Shown here in pieces: positions 24,561-35,436 of a stretch of 64,000 nt of DNA; position 1 is the stretch's first letter, and every line of letters begins with the position of its first letter. Both the position numbers and the translations under genes were made by a program. Source of the stretch: Luscinia megarhynchos. Lineage: Eukaryota; Chordata; Aves; Passeriformes; Turdidae. The stretch is taken from assembly GCA_034336665.1 (NCBI GenBank), contig CM067590.1, positions 5,368,459-5,432,458 on the forward strand, read 5' to 3'. Under the pieces are notes generated by a model. It was given only the letters and a program-made list of their open reading frames with translations, was not told the DNA's origin and ran no database searches.

Positions 24561-26172
24561 GATGCGGCCCGGGCACACGCCCGGAGGCTGCAGCAGCTCT
24601 CAGGATTTTGGCTGCTGTGCCTGCTCAGTGACCCCATCCAGGGCCTGCAGTCAGAGAAACGCTGTGCCTGGAAGAGGACACGGACCCTGCTCTGGCTGGA
24701 GATACACTGAGACGTTTTTTGGGGGGGTTCCATCACCTCTGTGTGTGCCCAGGAAGGAAAGGGGGGGCTGGGGGGAGGGAGGCTGTGCCTTGCAGCTGAG
24801 CAGGGAGGGCACCAAGCACCAGCTTTGGGGTTTGGCTTTTTTCCCCCAGTTTCCTCCTCCCTGGCCAGGCCTTCACTCACTTCCTGCACTGAGCCCCGAA
24901 ACCCCCCTGCACAGGCAGCAGCTGGAAATAACTCACAGGAAGGGGAGGCCCGAGAATGTGTCCGGTGCAGCTGCTGGCCCTGGGGATGTCTGGCAGGATG
25001 GGGAGGGGGCACCCGAGTGCAGGACCAAGGCAGTTGGGGTCCCCCACCCCCATTTACAGGCAGGCCAAGCCCCCAAGTGAGGGTGGCCAGGCAGGCATGG
25101 GAGTTTCCAGCTCCCACCGTGGCTCTGGGGCTGGATCCTGCCAGCAGAGCCAGAGGAACCAGGAGCAGGACAAGGCAACTTGCATGAGCCATGGGGCAGG
25201 GTAGGCTCTGCCCTAGTGCTGGGGGACCTGGGCAGCCCCCAAAGTCCCTGCACCACGGGCCTGTTCCAGGGAGAGGGTGGATGTAGGTAGGAAATGGTGC
25301 CCCCCAGGGCAGGGGTTTCCTGCACCCCTCACTACTCAGCAGCACCCCATGGGCCTGCCTGAGTGGGCACACCCCAGGGTTTGGGGGCCTGTGGGGATGG
25401 AGCCATGTGGGATGGTGCCAGAGGAGTGTGACTGTGCCCACGGACATCATCTGGTGGGACCAACACCAGCAAGTCCCAGCTCAACCCTGAAGTGCCCCTA
25501 AGGTGCCCAAAACCCATCTGAACATCACTAGAGGCCCTCAGGAACCCCCACCTCATCAACAGGATACTGGGGAGTGCAGCTGCTTCTTGCTCAGGGCAGG
25601 GAGAGCCTCACAGCCATGGTGTGGGAGGGGACTGCAGGCTCTGGAATCCGGATTTTCCCCTGTAAGGAAACATCCCAACCAGCATCGCTCTCCTCCACTC
25701 CACCAGAGCAGGCGCCTGGCAGCACTAAAGCCTCCCCTGCCACAGCCAGGACTGAGGGATGTGGCAGTGCTCCCAGGCTGGAGAAGCCAGATCCCAGGGG
25801 AGGATGTGCCAGGAATGGGGCCCGGGGGAGGGTGAGGGGCCCCTCTGTGAAGCAGGACACAGGGCAGTGCTGGGCTGGTGAAGCCAAGGGCCCTGTGACT
25901 GCTGGGAGCAGCAGCTGGGCTGGTCTAGAACTGTAAGAGGAGGTGTTGGGAGTGGGAGGGGGCTGGAGTGGGGCAAGGAGCACACGGGGCTGACTCTGTG
26001 GGGATGGGGTAAGAGACCCCAGAGACACAGGTGTGAGAACACCCTACCCCAAGCACTACCCAGTCCCCAGGAGAGCTCCCAGTACTGGCCCAGTGTGGTA
26101 CTGGCTGGTGATGTCATGCAGGAGCAGTGGGGGTGCCCACACCCAGGATCTCATGGCTAAAACAACCCTTAT

Positions 26173-26178
26173 TTTATT
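26173..26178 (-). terminator. CACTIN: CACTIN polyadenylation signal AATAAA
   Basis: TTTATT on the plus strand, 155 bases past the CACTIN stop on the minus strand, leaving a very short 3' untranslated region. Confidence 0.8.
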
Positions 26179-26333
26179 TATACCAAAATCCCAGGGTCCT
26201 TCATGATAATTGCAAGGAAGAGAAAAGCCTCAGGAACACGCCCAGAGCTGGGCCAGGCCGTGGGGCCAGGCATGGAACAGTGTCTGTGCCGTGGGACGCC
26301 CCGCCCGCCCCAGGGCGTGGCCGCGGGCAGCCC

Positions 26334-29300
26334 CTACCGGCGGTACCGGTACCGCTTGAAGTGGAACCAGAGCTGGAAGATGCCGTTGGCAAACTGGCAG
26401 CGGAAGCCGTGGCGGTGGGAATACTCCCACTCCCTGTTGACGATCTTGAAGGCGATGTCCTCGTAGGGGGGCCCGGCGTGGAAGCGCAGGATGGCAAAGT
26501 CCTTGTTGTCCTGGCAGGCCTCCAGGAAGTACTCGGGCGTCGAGCGCTTGTCGATGAGGTCGGGGTAGAAGATGTTGAACTTATAGCCCTGCACGATCTT
26601 GGGAGGGGGGTTGTCGAAGTCGTAGTGGGTCTGGTTGTACTTGTTCCACTCGAAGCCCGTGTGCACACGGTTGAAGAAGCGCGGCTTGCGAGGCCGGTAC
26701 TTGTCAGCCCACAGGTAGGCCTTGCCCGTGAGCGGCATCTCCACGCTGAACTGCGCCTCGTCCGCGCCCATGCCCTCCTTGGCCTTCCGGAAGAAGATGT
26801 CGTCGGTGCTCTCGGAAGCATCGCCTAGAGGGGAGGAGAGGCGACATCAGGTGCTGCAGTGCCAGCCAGGCCTGGGCCATGCCACACTGCTTTAAGGCAC
26901 CCAGAGAAGGAGCTGCTGTGCAGGGGATGCAGAACAGGACACGGGAATGCATGGGCTGCCCTGAGTGGGCACTGGGCTGAGTTGTGCTGGAAAACCTGAC
27001 CGTAACACCGCTCCTGCCTGCCTGCACCCAAACACCTTGGTGGCACCGAAGCACCAGGTCCCCTGAGCACCATCTCCCTGCTCCCTGCCCAGGCCACAGT
27101 GCCCTTTGCTCCAGGGGCACCCCTCTGCCAGATCAGCTCTGTGTGCCTGCCCCAGATCCAGCTCTTGCCCTTTCCTGAGGGCAGTGTCCCCTCCAGCCCT
27201 GCACCCCGGATCACTGCATGGATGGCCTCCATGCCACGCAGGCTGCAAAGCTGGTGGGTGCAGGGTGCGGCCCTGGGGCTCACCTGTCACCTGGAGCTGC
27301 TGGCGCAGGAGCAGCAGCCGGTGCATGTCCTCCTCGGCCTCCAGCACGTGGGCGTCGAAGGGCAGCTCGTTGGGGCCCAGCAGCCGGGGGCTGTACTTGC
27401 CCGCGTCATAATCGTCCAGGCTCTGCTGGATCAGATCCTCCTCCATCAGCACGGCCTCCCCCTCCGCCTCGCCCTTGGCCTCCGTGTCCTGCTCTGCCTC
27501 TGGCTCTGAGGATGGCCCTGGCTGTGCCTCAAGGCTCTCCTCGGGATCCAGCCTGTGTGGAAGAGAGAAGAGAGGACTGGGACGGGGATGGGGATGTTAT
27601 CCTCGTTAGGTGCTCACCTGAGCTCTGCCTGAAGGGTGAGGGCACAAGACTGCCTCTGTGCCTGGGGACAGGCCCAGGTGTTTGCTCACCTGTCGCTGGG
27701 AGAAGCCGGCTCCTGCTTGATGATGGGGAAGAGCGGTTCACTCTCCACACCCTGCTCCTGCTTCAGCTTGTACAGCTTCTGGCGCAGCACGTCCTGGTGC
27801 CGCTCCCGCAACCTGAGAGAGCAGAGGAGCCGTCAGGTCCTGCCCAGCAGAACCACCTCACTCTGGCTGCCCAAAGCTGTGACACCCACTTCCATGGGCA
27901 GAAACCTGCTGGGCTTGGATGGCTTTGGGCTGAATAAGCCCCAGTTCAGTTCCCTCTCGGAGACCTCACTAAATATCACCACTGCAGAAGGGACTGCAGG
28001 TGTCCTGCCCGCTCCCCTCTTAGCAATGAGCCATCTCAGAAAAGGTAGAACACCCCACTCCATTCCCTCCATCAACTGGGTTTATGCCTCCCCAGCTTTG
28101 CCCATGGCAGGGTCTGCACTGCTCCCACTCTGCTCTTACCTGGCCCGAGCCATGTAAGCCTTCAGCTGCTGCAGGAGGCTCTCCCAGTACCCAATGTCCA
28201 GGTTGGGCCCTCCTGCCCGGATCTTGCTCTCGATGCCCTGGTACAGAGCTTGCAGCTGGTTGTAGGTCTTCCCCTTGAACACAGACTGCACATCTGAGCT
28301 GACCGAGGCGTTGACACCATCCCGACGCTCCCCTGGACAGGTGAGGGCAGCCAGTCAGTCTGCAGGCACTCAGCTGCACTCATCTGGGTTCTGCCAACAG
28401 CAGGAGGCTGGACCCTAGCCAGGGGCAGCTGCAGACCCACAGCCTCCATCCAGCAGGTCCAGGAGTCCCTCTGAGCCTGAGCACGCACGGCAAAGCCTGT
28501 GCCCTACATGACCCACCACTCACAGTCCCTGCCACCCACACCAGGCTCTGCTCTCCTGCTCACCTGGTCCTCCTTTCCCAGAGGCCTCCAGCTTGCGGAG
28601 CTTGGCTATCTCATCCTCCGTGATGATGGTCATGTCCCTCCAGAAGTCCACGTTCTTCCCCTGCTCCAGTTCCATGTACACCTGCAGGCAGCAGATTCAT
28701 CAGGCACCTGCTCCACACCATCAGCAGGAAAGCAGAGCTGGGAGAGGAGCCCTGAGCCCAGGCAGAGGGGCAGCAGAGCAGGCACCTGGATGTCCTCCAC
28801 CAGGTCCTCCATGTCAGAGACAGTCAAGCCGTTCAGGAAGGTGTAGGGCTCGTGCATCTCCACGGCCAGGTCATCGTCCTCTGCGCTGATGTACTTGGCC
28901 AGAAGATCAATGGGTTTCGCCCTCCCATCCCGAATCCGGATCTTAGACCTGTGAAGGCAGAGCAAAGAGGGACAGTGGGGGACACTGAGCAGTGCCATCC
29001 TCTGCTCCCTGCCAGGCCTGGCTCTGAGCAGCTGCACACCTACCGCAGCTTGGCCTGCTGCAGGTGGAAGTTGTCCTCCTGCTCTTCCCAGGTTTTGAAG
29101 TGCTCTGCCTCTTTCTCGCGCTGCAGCATCTCCAGCTCCTGCTCCCGCATGGCTTTTTCCCGCTCCCGCTCCAGGCGCAGCTGCTTCACCTGCCCAGGGT
29201 GACAGAGCTGTGAGGCCACTGTGCACACACCACAGCCATGACATAACCTGTCCCTGAGCTGCCTTGGCTCCTGCCATCAGCCCGAGCTCACTGCCAGCCC

Positions 29301-31424
29301 TGTGGCAGACAGGGGACACAGGCACAACTGAGTGCCTCAGTGTCATGACCTGGCAGTATCCTCCTCAGCACCTCCTGACCTCCTGGGCTTAACCCCAAGG
29401 AAAGAGGTTTCAGAATAGTAGAAGACAGGATTCTATGGCTCCAACAATCCTACAGACTGGACACACCCAAGAGAAGAAAAAGGGGACTTCCCAAAGAGGG
29501 ATGGAGAGAACCAGGCTGCAAACAGGGCTCTCTGTCAGACAGTGACATGGAAAGGACACCTTATCCCACCTTCTGCAGCTCCAGGCGATTGTCCTCCTGG
29601 ATTCGCTTGTTCCTCTCCTTCAGGTCCTTCTCATCCAGATGGCTGATCCCTTTCTTTTCCAGTGCCTTGAACAGAATGGCCAAGGGAAGCTGTAGAACCC
29701 AAGGAGCTCTGCAGCCCCTCACTGGCCAGCAAATGCTACTCCATTCACCTTTTTCTGCTGCTCAAGTGAGGTCTGATACTGTTGAAGGTCCCTAAATCAC
29801 TCAAACACTGCTCCTGAAGCCCCCCAGCAAACCCAGGCTCAGGCCACATAGCCCACCTGGCCTGGCAAGGTGAGTACTAGCACAACAATATCAAGGACTC
29901 ATGAGGGAAAGGACTTTAAAGACCACCTTGTTCTACCTTCTGTCATGACAGGAACACCTTCCACTACAGCAGGTTGCTCCAAGCCCACTTCCATGGATCT
30001 AGGGGCAGCCACAGCAGCTCTGAGTAACCTGTGCCAGGGCCTTCCCACCCTCACAGCCAATAATTCCTCCCCAATATCCCATCTAACCCTCCCCCTCCGG
30101 CAATGGGAAGCCGTTCCCCTTGTCCTGCCCCTCCAGCTCTCCTAGAGCCTTTGTAGCCACTGCAAGGAGCTCTAAGGTCTCCCCAGAGCCTCTTCTTCTC
30201 CCTAGCCCTGAACATCCCCTCTGTCATTACTGCAGCAGAAATGCTGCATTCCTGTTACCATCCCCACATCCCTGAGCCAGTAAATGCTGCACCCAGCTAA
30301 TCTCACGGCCCTGGATACAAACCCCACCTCGGGCACAAATTCCCCTGACTCCCCCTGTCTGTTCCATCTGGCTGCAGGGCCAGGACAGAGCTCACCTTGC
30401 TCCAGATGAACGTGCCCAGCAGGTTGTTGTCCCCGAAGGGATTGTCGGTGTTGGTGTAGCCCATGTACTCTTCGCCCCAGCCCATCTTTTCCCGCTTCTT
30501 TCTCTCCTTGGCCTCCTTCTTGGCCAACCTCCGTGCTCGCTTCTCCTCGGGTGTCTCCAGGGCCTTCAGCAGAGCCGCCTGCTTCTTCTTCTCCTCCCTC
30601 AGCCTCAGCCGCTCCTGCAGGCTCAGCTGCTGCCCTGGCTCCTCCCGGCCCCGGGGCCGCGGCGGGGACGGGGAGCTGACGGAGGACACGGAGGACTTGG
30701 ATCCATCCCTCCTGCGGCGCCGCTCGCGGCTCCGCGCCGCCCTGTCCCGCCCGCACTCCGGGCTGGAGCCCGAGGAGCGGCCCCGGGACCGGGAGCGCCG
30801 TTTCCTCCGCTCCTTACGGTGCCGGTCCCGGCTGCTGCTTCTTTTCTTCTTTTTCCATTTGTGTCTCTCATCGCCGGAGTCCGAGCTGGGGGGACACAGC
30901 TGGGCTTCAGCGGGAGGACGCCACGGCCGTGCCGGCACAGAGCGTCTCCCCGGCCAGGTGAGGCCTGCCCAGCACCGGGGCCACCGGCAGCGCCCAGACA
31001 GCGAGGGGTACCCGCACTGCCCAGCCCTGACCGCCCCGGGCCAGCGAGGCTTGGGGCCGCCCGCCCGCCCGCCCGGCCCCGGTCCCGGTCCCGGTCCTCC
31101 CCAAGGCCGAGCACCCCTCCCGCCCCCGCCGGGCCCAGGGTGGGACAGCGGCCGGTTCTGGCCGCGCGGGGCCCGGCACACCAGCCCCGCTGCCCCACAG
31201 ACACGGCGCGGCCAGCGGCCCACTCACCCCGAGCTCGGCTCCCGCCGTCGGCCCCGACTCCGGCTCTTGCTGCGGCTGCGGTGCCGCCGCCCGCGGCTCC
31301 CGGACCGCGAGCGCCCCCGATCTCGCTCCCTCTCTCGGTCCCGGTCCCGTTCCTTTTCCCGGTCCCGGTCCCTCTCCCGCTCCGAGCGGCCGCCCCGGGC
31401 CGGGCTGCGCGACTCGGAGCCCAT
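26334..31424 (-). CDS. CACTIN: CACTIN, spliceosome-associated protein
   Basis: Nuclear protein of late spliceosomal complexes, also reported as a negative regulator of NF-kB signalling and needed for correct splicing of cohesion factors. Ten coding exons on the minus strand: 31424-31228, 30885-30396, 29665-29570, 29189-29044, 28948-28786, 28681-28564, 28332-28140, 27812-27690, 27552-27284, 26824-26334; phases agree and give 761 residues (human 758). The N-terminus is rich in RS, RD and RE dipeptides (about 1-140), then come KKEAKERKKREKMGWGEEYM and an Arg/Glu-rich helix REREKAMREQELEMLQREKE. The middle domain includes RDGRAKPIDLLAKYISAEDD, and the C-terminal cactin domain (about 640-761) contains KYRPRKPRFFNRVHTGFEWN and ends FHFKRYRYRR. 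The ATG lies in a CpG island. The acceptor of exon 3 is the weaker TTCAAG. Confidence 0.97.
29666..30395 (-). other. CACTIN intron 2
   Basis: About 730 bases, roughly half of it a minus-oriented CR1 fragment (29890-30215). Nothing else is seen. Confidence 0.8.
29890..30215 (-). mobile_element. CR1 LINE 3' fragment
   Basis: Carries the CR1 landmarks on the complementary strand: AAAGACCACCTTGTTCTACC, GGCAGCCACAGCAGCTCTGA, CCTGTGCCAGGGCCTTCC and CTCTAAGGTCTCCCCAGAGC. It lies in CACTIN intron 2. Confidence 0.9.
31057..31102 (-). repeat. GGGAC/GGGC run in CACTIN intron 1, quadruplex-capable
   Basis: The plus strand reads CCCGCCCGCCCGCCCGG followed by CCCCGGTCCCGGTCCCGG, so the CACTIN pre-mRNA strand carries at least six runs of three or more guanines. 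Folding into a G-quadruplex is inference. Confidence 0.75.
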
Positions 31425-31830
31425 CGGCAGCGGCGGCTCCGCCCCGGGGCCTCGCGGGGCCTCAGCGCACCAGGCTGCCCCGCCGTCCGCCTGCACCCTC
31501 CCCGCCGCAGCAGCGGCTCCTGCGCAGCCAGGCGGGCGGCGGGGCAGCCCCGCGCCGGGGGCGGAGCGCGGCCGCTTGCGCCGGTCCCGACCCGCGCCCA
31601 CACGGGAGGCGGACAGCGCGGAGAGCACGGCACAGGCTGCGGAACGCTTTATCAGAGCGGGGTACACAGCTCTGGAGAAGGGGCTCCCCGGACAAGGAGG
31701 GAAAACCCTCGAAACAACAGAGAAAAGAAAAACGCCCAGGCCTCGAGCCCCCGACACCCCACCGGCGGCTCCCCGACCGGCCGCGCCGCTCCGCCGTGCA
31801 TTCGGCACACGGACGTGCGTGGGAACCGCG
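31425..31830 (-). promoter_or_regulatory. CACTIN: CACTIN CpG-island promoter
   Basis: CpG-dense sequence upstream of the CACTIN ATG, without an obvious TATA box. It abuts the presumed 3' end of PIP5K1C, transcribed in the same direction. Confidence 0.6.
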
Positions 31831-34800
31831 ACATCCTCCGGGACACGCGTGGGGACAGGGACAGCCACCAGGACAGACTTGGCGCATGTAGACATGGACA
31901 GAGAAAACCCCTCAGACGTGACCCACGGCGCCTCAGCCCTGGCTTCTTCCTTACCCATTTGGGAAGCGCTGGAGCAGTGGCTGGGAATGAGAAGGGGAAT
32001 GTGGGCGATGGAACCCTGCAAGCGCCTCTGCCTGTCTTGGACCAAGGTCTGTGAGTGTCCTGGTTTCACTAAGAAACTCCCCAAAGTGCAATTCCAGCAC
32101 ACGTGGCCAGACAGGCAGCGGCAACCAAAAGCTGCATCCCCTCTGTACGTGTTGAAGATCTCTACAAGCTCCTGGGTTTGCCCCGGAGCCTTTACAGGAG
32201 CCTGACTGCAAACTCAAGGACAGAGATGCCCATTTTCTCCTGCCAGCCCCTTACCTGGCAGGGAGAGCTCACCTGCAGCCCCAGCAGCAGGCAATGGTCA
32301 GGGCATGTCACACACAGAGCCTGAGACCCCGGTGGCACGATGGGGATGAACAGCAGTGGCACACAGACCTGTGTGGGAAGGGGCTATCCTGTGGGGTCAA
32401 ATCTCAGAGTACAAGACTCGTGGTGCCTCCTTTAAAGATGGAGAGCCCAGACAGCACCTGCTGGGTCACTCAGTAGAACCCGGCAGAGAACAGCAGCTCA
32501 AGTCCAGAATCAGCTGAAGTGGAAATGAACACTCAGACCAAGGGTGCTCTTTGCCGTGGGCAAGTGCTGTTCCTGCCCAGGCAGCACTGGCAGTGCCTGT
32601 GACATGCCCCAGAGCTGCTGCTGCTCCCCTGCAGTGCCATGCACAGGGGGCCAAGATTGAGCTCTAACATCCAAGGTCCTTTCAGCCTCCATGGGAAGCA
32701 GAGGCCAAACAGTTCCTCAGCACTGAGCTGCTGGGACAGGAGGTGACATGGCAGGGACTGTGCCAGCCTGAACAGGGGCAGTTTCCATTTCAGATCAACA
32801 TCTGCCTACAGGAAGGTTCCTCCTTGTCCCCTTGACAAAGCTGTTTTAAGTCTTTGCCTCTCCTCTTACAGGACTATCCCACCCCATCCAGGCCAAAGGG
32901 TCCAGCATTACAGAATTGCACAAGGATCTTCTCAAAAAGGGAAGACAATTCTTCGAATGAACATGCTGCAGGAGCTCTGGGTTCACCCCCTCTCTCAGGA
33001 CCCAAGCACAGCTCCAGCTCACAAATCTCATTTTCTGGGACACTCCTTGCACAGAGGCCAAGCAGCTTTAGAGACCCCCTAGAAGTGAGGGGAAGGAATA
33101 AAATCTCCGTCAACGATGCTTAAACCATCTCAAAAAAGATGCTTGATTTCAAGGGCTGGAAAGTCCTGATGAGGCCAAACCCTCCAGCCCCTGACTGGGC
33201 AGGGTCAGAACAGCTTGAGCCCAGCCCAGTTCCCCCCAGAGCCCTCTCCTCCAGCACAGCACCCAACAGCAGCAGCTGCAGCATAGATGTGGCTCCCTCT
33301 GGCCATTCTACACACACTGCTGGAGGAGAAAGAGGTTGAATTTTTATCTTTTTGAAGCCCCTTGCCTTGAGCCCTAAGGTAGGTGAGGCTGTAGGCATTG
33401 CAAGGCTCCCATTCCCCTCCACCAACCCCTGAGCCCCCCCAGCCTGCAGAGCCCCCCAGGTGGGATGGGGCAGGAGCTCCAGCCAGGAGAACGAGCTGCC
33501 AAGCAGCAACAGAAAGGGGAGAATTTCTTGAGATCGACTTTTGATAGACTATTTGGTAAATACATGGATACATGAACAGCAGCAACTTGCACAATCCCCA
33601 GACTGTGCTCCAAAGAAGCACAACTCACAGCCTTCTGCATCTACAGGTAGGGAAGGGAAGTCCAGGTCCTGCATTCTGGGCAAGAAAAAAACCATCAATT
33701 CCTGAAGATTCTCACTAAGTTCAGCACAGTACAGAAGGAAGAGCTTCCCATCAGCCCAGCTACCTTCTAGGACCCAACACAACCACTCCTGAGTGCTGCT
33801 GTGAAGACAGATTGTGGGGACTGAGGCCTGAGAGCAGGATCCCACTTCCCCACCCCTCTACAAAGAATCCCAAGGGCAGTGAAGATTGTAAAGGGAATAA
33901 AGAGATTTCAACCCTCTTTCTCAAGTGAGGTTCACAAAGCAACGGACAAGACTGTCTCCTTCTGGTCTAAAGGGCTTCCTGGTTTCTCTCTGGGAGATGA
34001 GGGTGGATTGCTGGATTCCAGACTAGGCTACGATATGTGTCCTGCTGATGGATGAGCCTGAACACTACCCCGTGACATCCAATTCTCTCACCTTTACACA
34101 GCCCTTGCAAAGCAAACCCTCTCAGACACCCGCAGCAGTGATTTCCACCAGCAGACGTGACCCCAGGCAACACCCCAGTCACCCAGCTCTGTCCCAGAGT
34201 CCCCGAGCAGGTGGCACAATTCCGTGGCAGAGCCAGGCTCCCATTCCTGCCTCCAGTGAACGTGCCCTTGTCTCCCTGCCTGGCCCTGAGGGGCAGAGGG
34301 ATGTGTGAACCCAAGTGTCCATGACCCCAGGGTACACCCACGAGCACGAAGGGGCTGAGTGGCTCCAGGGAACTCGCCCTCTAAGGGGGCCAGGCGTGGG
34401 AGGTGCCCAGTTCCATGTGTCCGTGCCGTGGGGCGGGAGCAGGAGGCGCCGGTCGGATGAAGTGCAGACTCCAAGCACAGAGGGAGGGGTGGCAGCAGTG
34501 CAGCACAGGCTGGAGGTGGAACCCATCACGACTTCGGGGAGAGCTGAGGAGTCCATGTCACTGTCACCAGGAACTGTGCTGCCCACACAGTGTCACACAC
34601 AGGAGAAGTCACTAGAGAGTTTGGATCCAAATGAATGGGCATGGCTGCTTTGGACTATGGTTACATGGGAGCAATTCTATTCCATGGCCTTTAATACATT
34701 TCATTTTCATAGCACCTTTCATCCCAGGGTTTAAGTGCTGTAACAGAAGCAGGTACTGTGCACCCACTAGCACAGGGGAAACCGAGGCACAGAGTGGTTT

Positions 34801-35433
34801 AGTGACTCGCCTTGGGCCACTTGGAAAAACTGTGGCAGAGTCTGGACAGCCTTGAACCTCCTGACACCCTCAGCTGGTCAGACCACACTGCTGCCTCACA
34901 TGAAGCCACTCTGCTCCCTGCCCTCCCCAGCCACGTGCTCCTACCCATTCTTCAATGAAGTCTCATGCTCCTTTTTGATGCACAAATATATGGAAAAAAA
35001 AAAAAAAGTGCAGTAAACTAAATGTTTAAAAAAGCACATTTGTGCTGTCTCTGTGCAAAGATAAAAGAAATAAATACATGATTAAAAAATTAAAAAGGTT
35101 CACAGTATCACACATGGATAGGTAGCTACGGTAGTGCACATCTGGAAAACACTGTGTTACTACCCAGGATTCTCTACACCCAGCTGGAATTCTCTGCTAG
35201 GAGCTGCGGGTGAGCGGGTGGTTTCTTTGCTGCCCACATCTGGGGTAAGTAGAAAGACATGGTTATAGTTTTGCTCCATTCTGAAACGCAGTGCCCGGGA
35301 TCCTGCAGTGCAGCAATACTGGTGTCAGCAAGCTCTTCCCCATCCCACTGGAATGGCTGCATCAACGAAAAGGGAACACATCGACCTGCAGAGGGAATCG
35401 CTGCTCTCTGGGACTTCTGTGTCTGCATAGAGA
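31640..35433 (-). other. PIP5K1C: PIP5K1C 3' untranslated region
   Basis: Follows the TAA at 35436-35434. No coding exon is recognisable. It contains an A14 run at about 34995 (plus strand) and AT-rich sequence at 34970-35100 with ATTTA pentamers in the minus-strand sense, typical of AU-rich elements. Where the transcript ends is uncertain. Confidence 0.55.
31648..31653 (-). terminator. PIP5K1C: Possible PIP5K1C polyadenylation signal GATAAA
   Basis: TTTATC on the plus strand reads GATAAA on the minus strand, a minor signal variant. It would end a 3' untranslated region of about 3.8 kb roughly 200 bases before the CACTIN ATG. I found no AATAAA on this strand between here and the PIP5K1C stop, so the call is tentative. 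Confidence 0.3.
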
Positions 35434-35436
35434 TTA
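35434..35436 (-). other. PIP5K1C: PIP5K1C stop codon at the first base of the terminal exon
   Basis: On the minus strand a strong acceptor (CTCTGTTCTCTCTGCCTC then TTGCAG) is followed at once by TAA. Both GAT-ACA at 36262 and TAC-TTT at 40428 end in phase 0, so either would meet this stop, as in the long and short human isoforms, whose tails differ by 28 residues. Confidence 0.75.

Larger units (their letters stand above)
19302..26172. other. TBXA2R-CACTIN spacer
   Basis: About 6.9 kb with no recognisable coding exon. It holds a short CR1 tail (20006-20085), GC-rich unique sequence, a CpG-rich domain at about 22640-24560 with a pentanucleotide repeat, and GC-rich sequence down to the CACTIN polyadenylation signal. 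TBXA2R upstream non-coding exons may lie here. Confidence 0.65.

Noticed and set aside
30463..32205. 580-codon plus-strand frame across CACTIN exons 1-2 and promoter
   Set aside because: Antisense shadow of Arg/Ser/Glu-rich coding sequence and of a CpG island.
34609..34611. TGA after a CTCTCTAG acceptor as the PIP5K1C stop
   Set aside because: Weaker acceptor and further downstream than the TAA at 35434-35436.
35174..35245. Alternative PIP5K1C terminal exon coding MWAAKKPPAHPQ
   Set aside because: A fair acceptor (ACTTACCCCAG) precedes it, but the stronger TTGCAG|TAA acceptor at 35437 lies upstream and reproduces the human-type stop.
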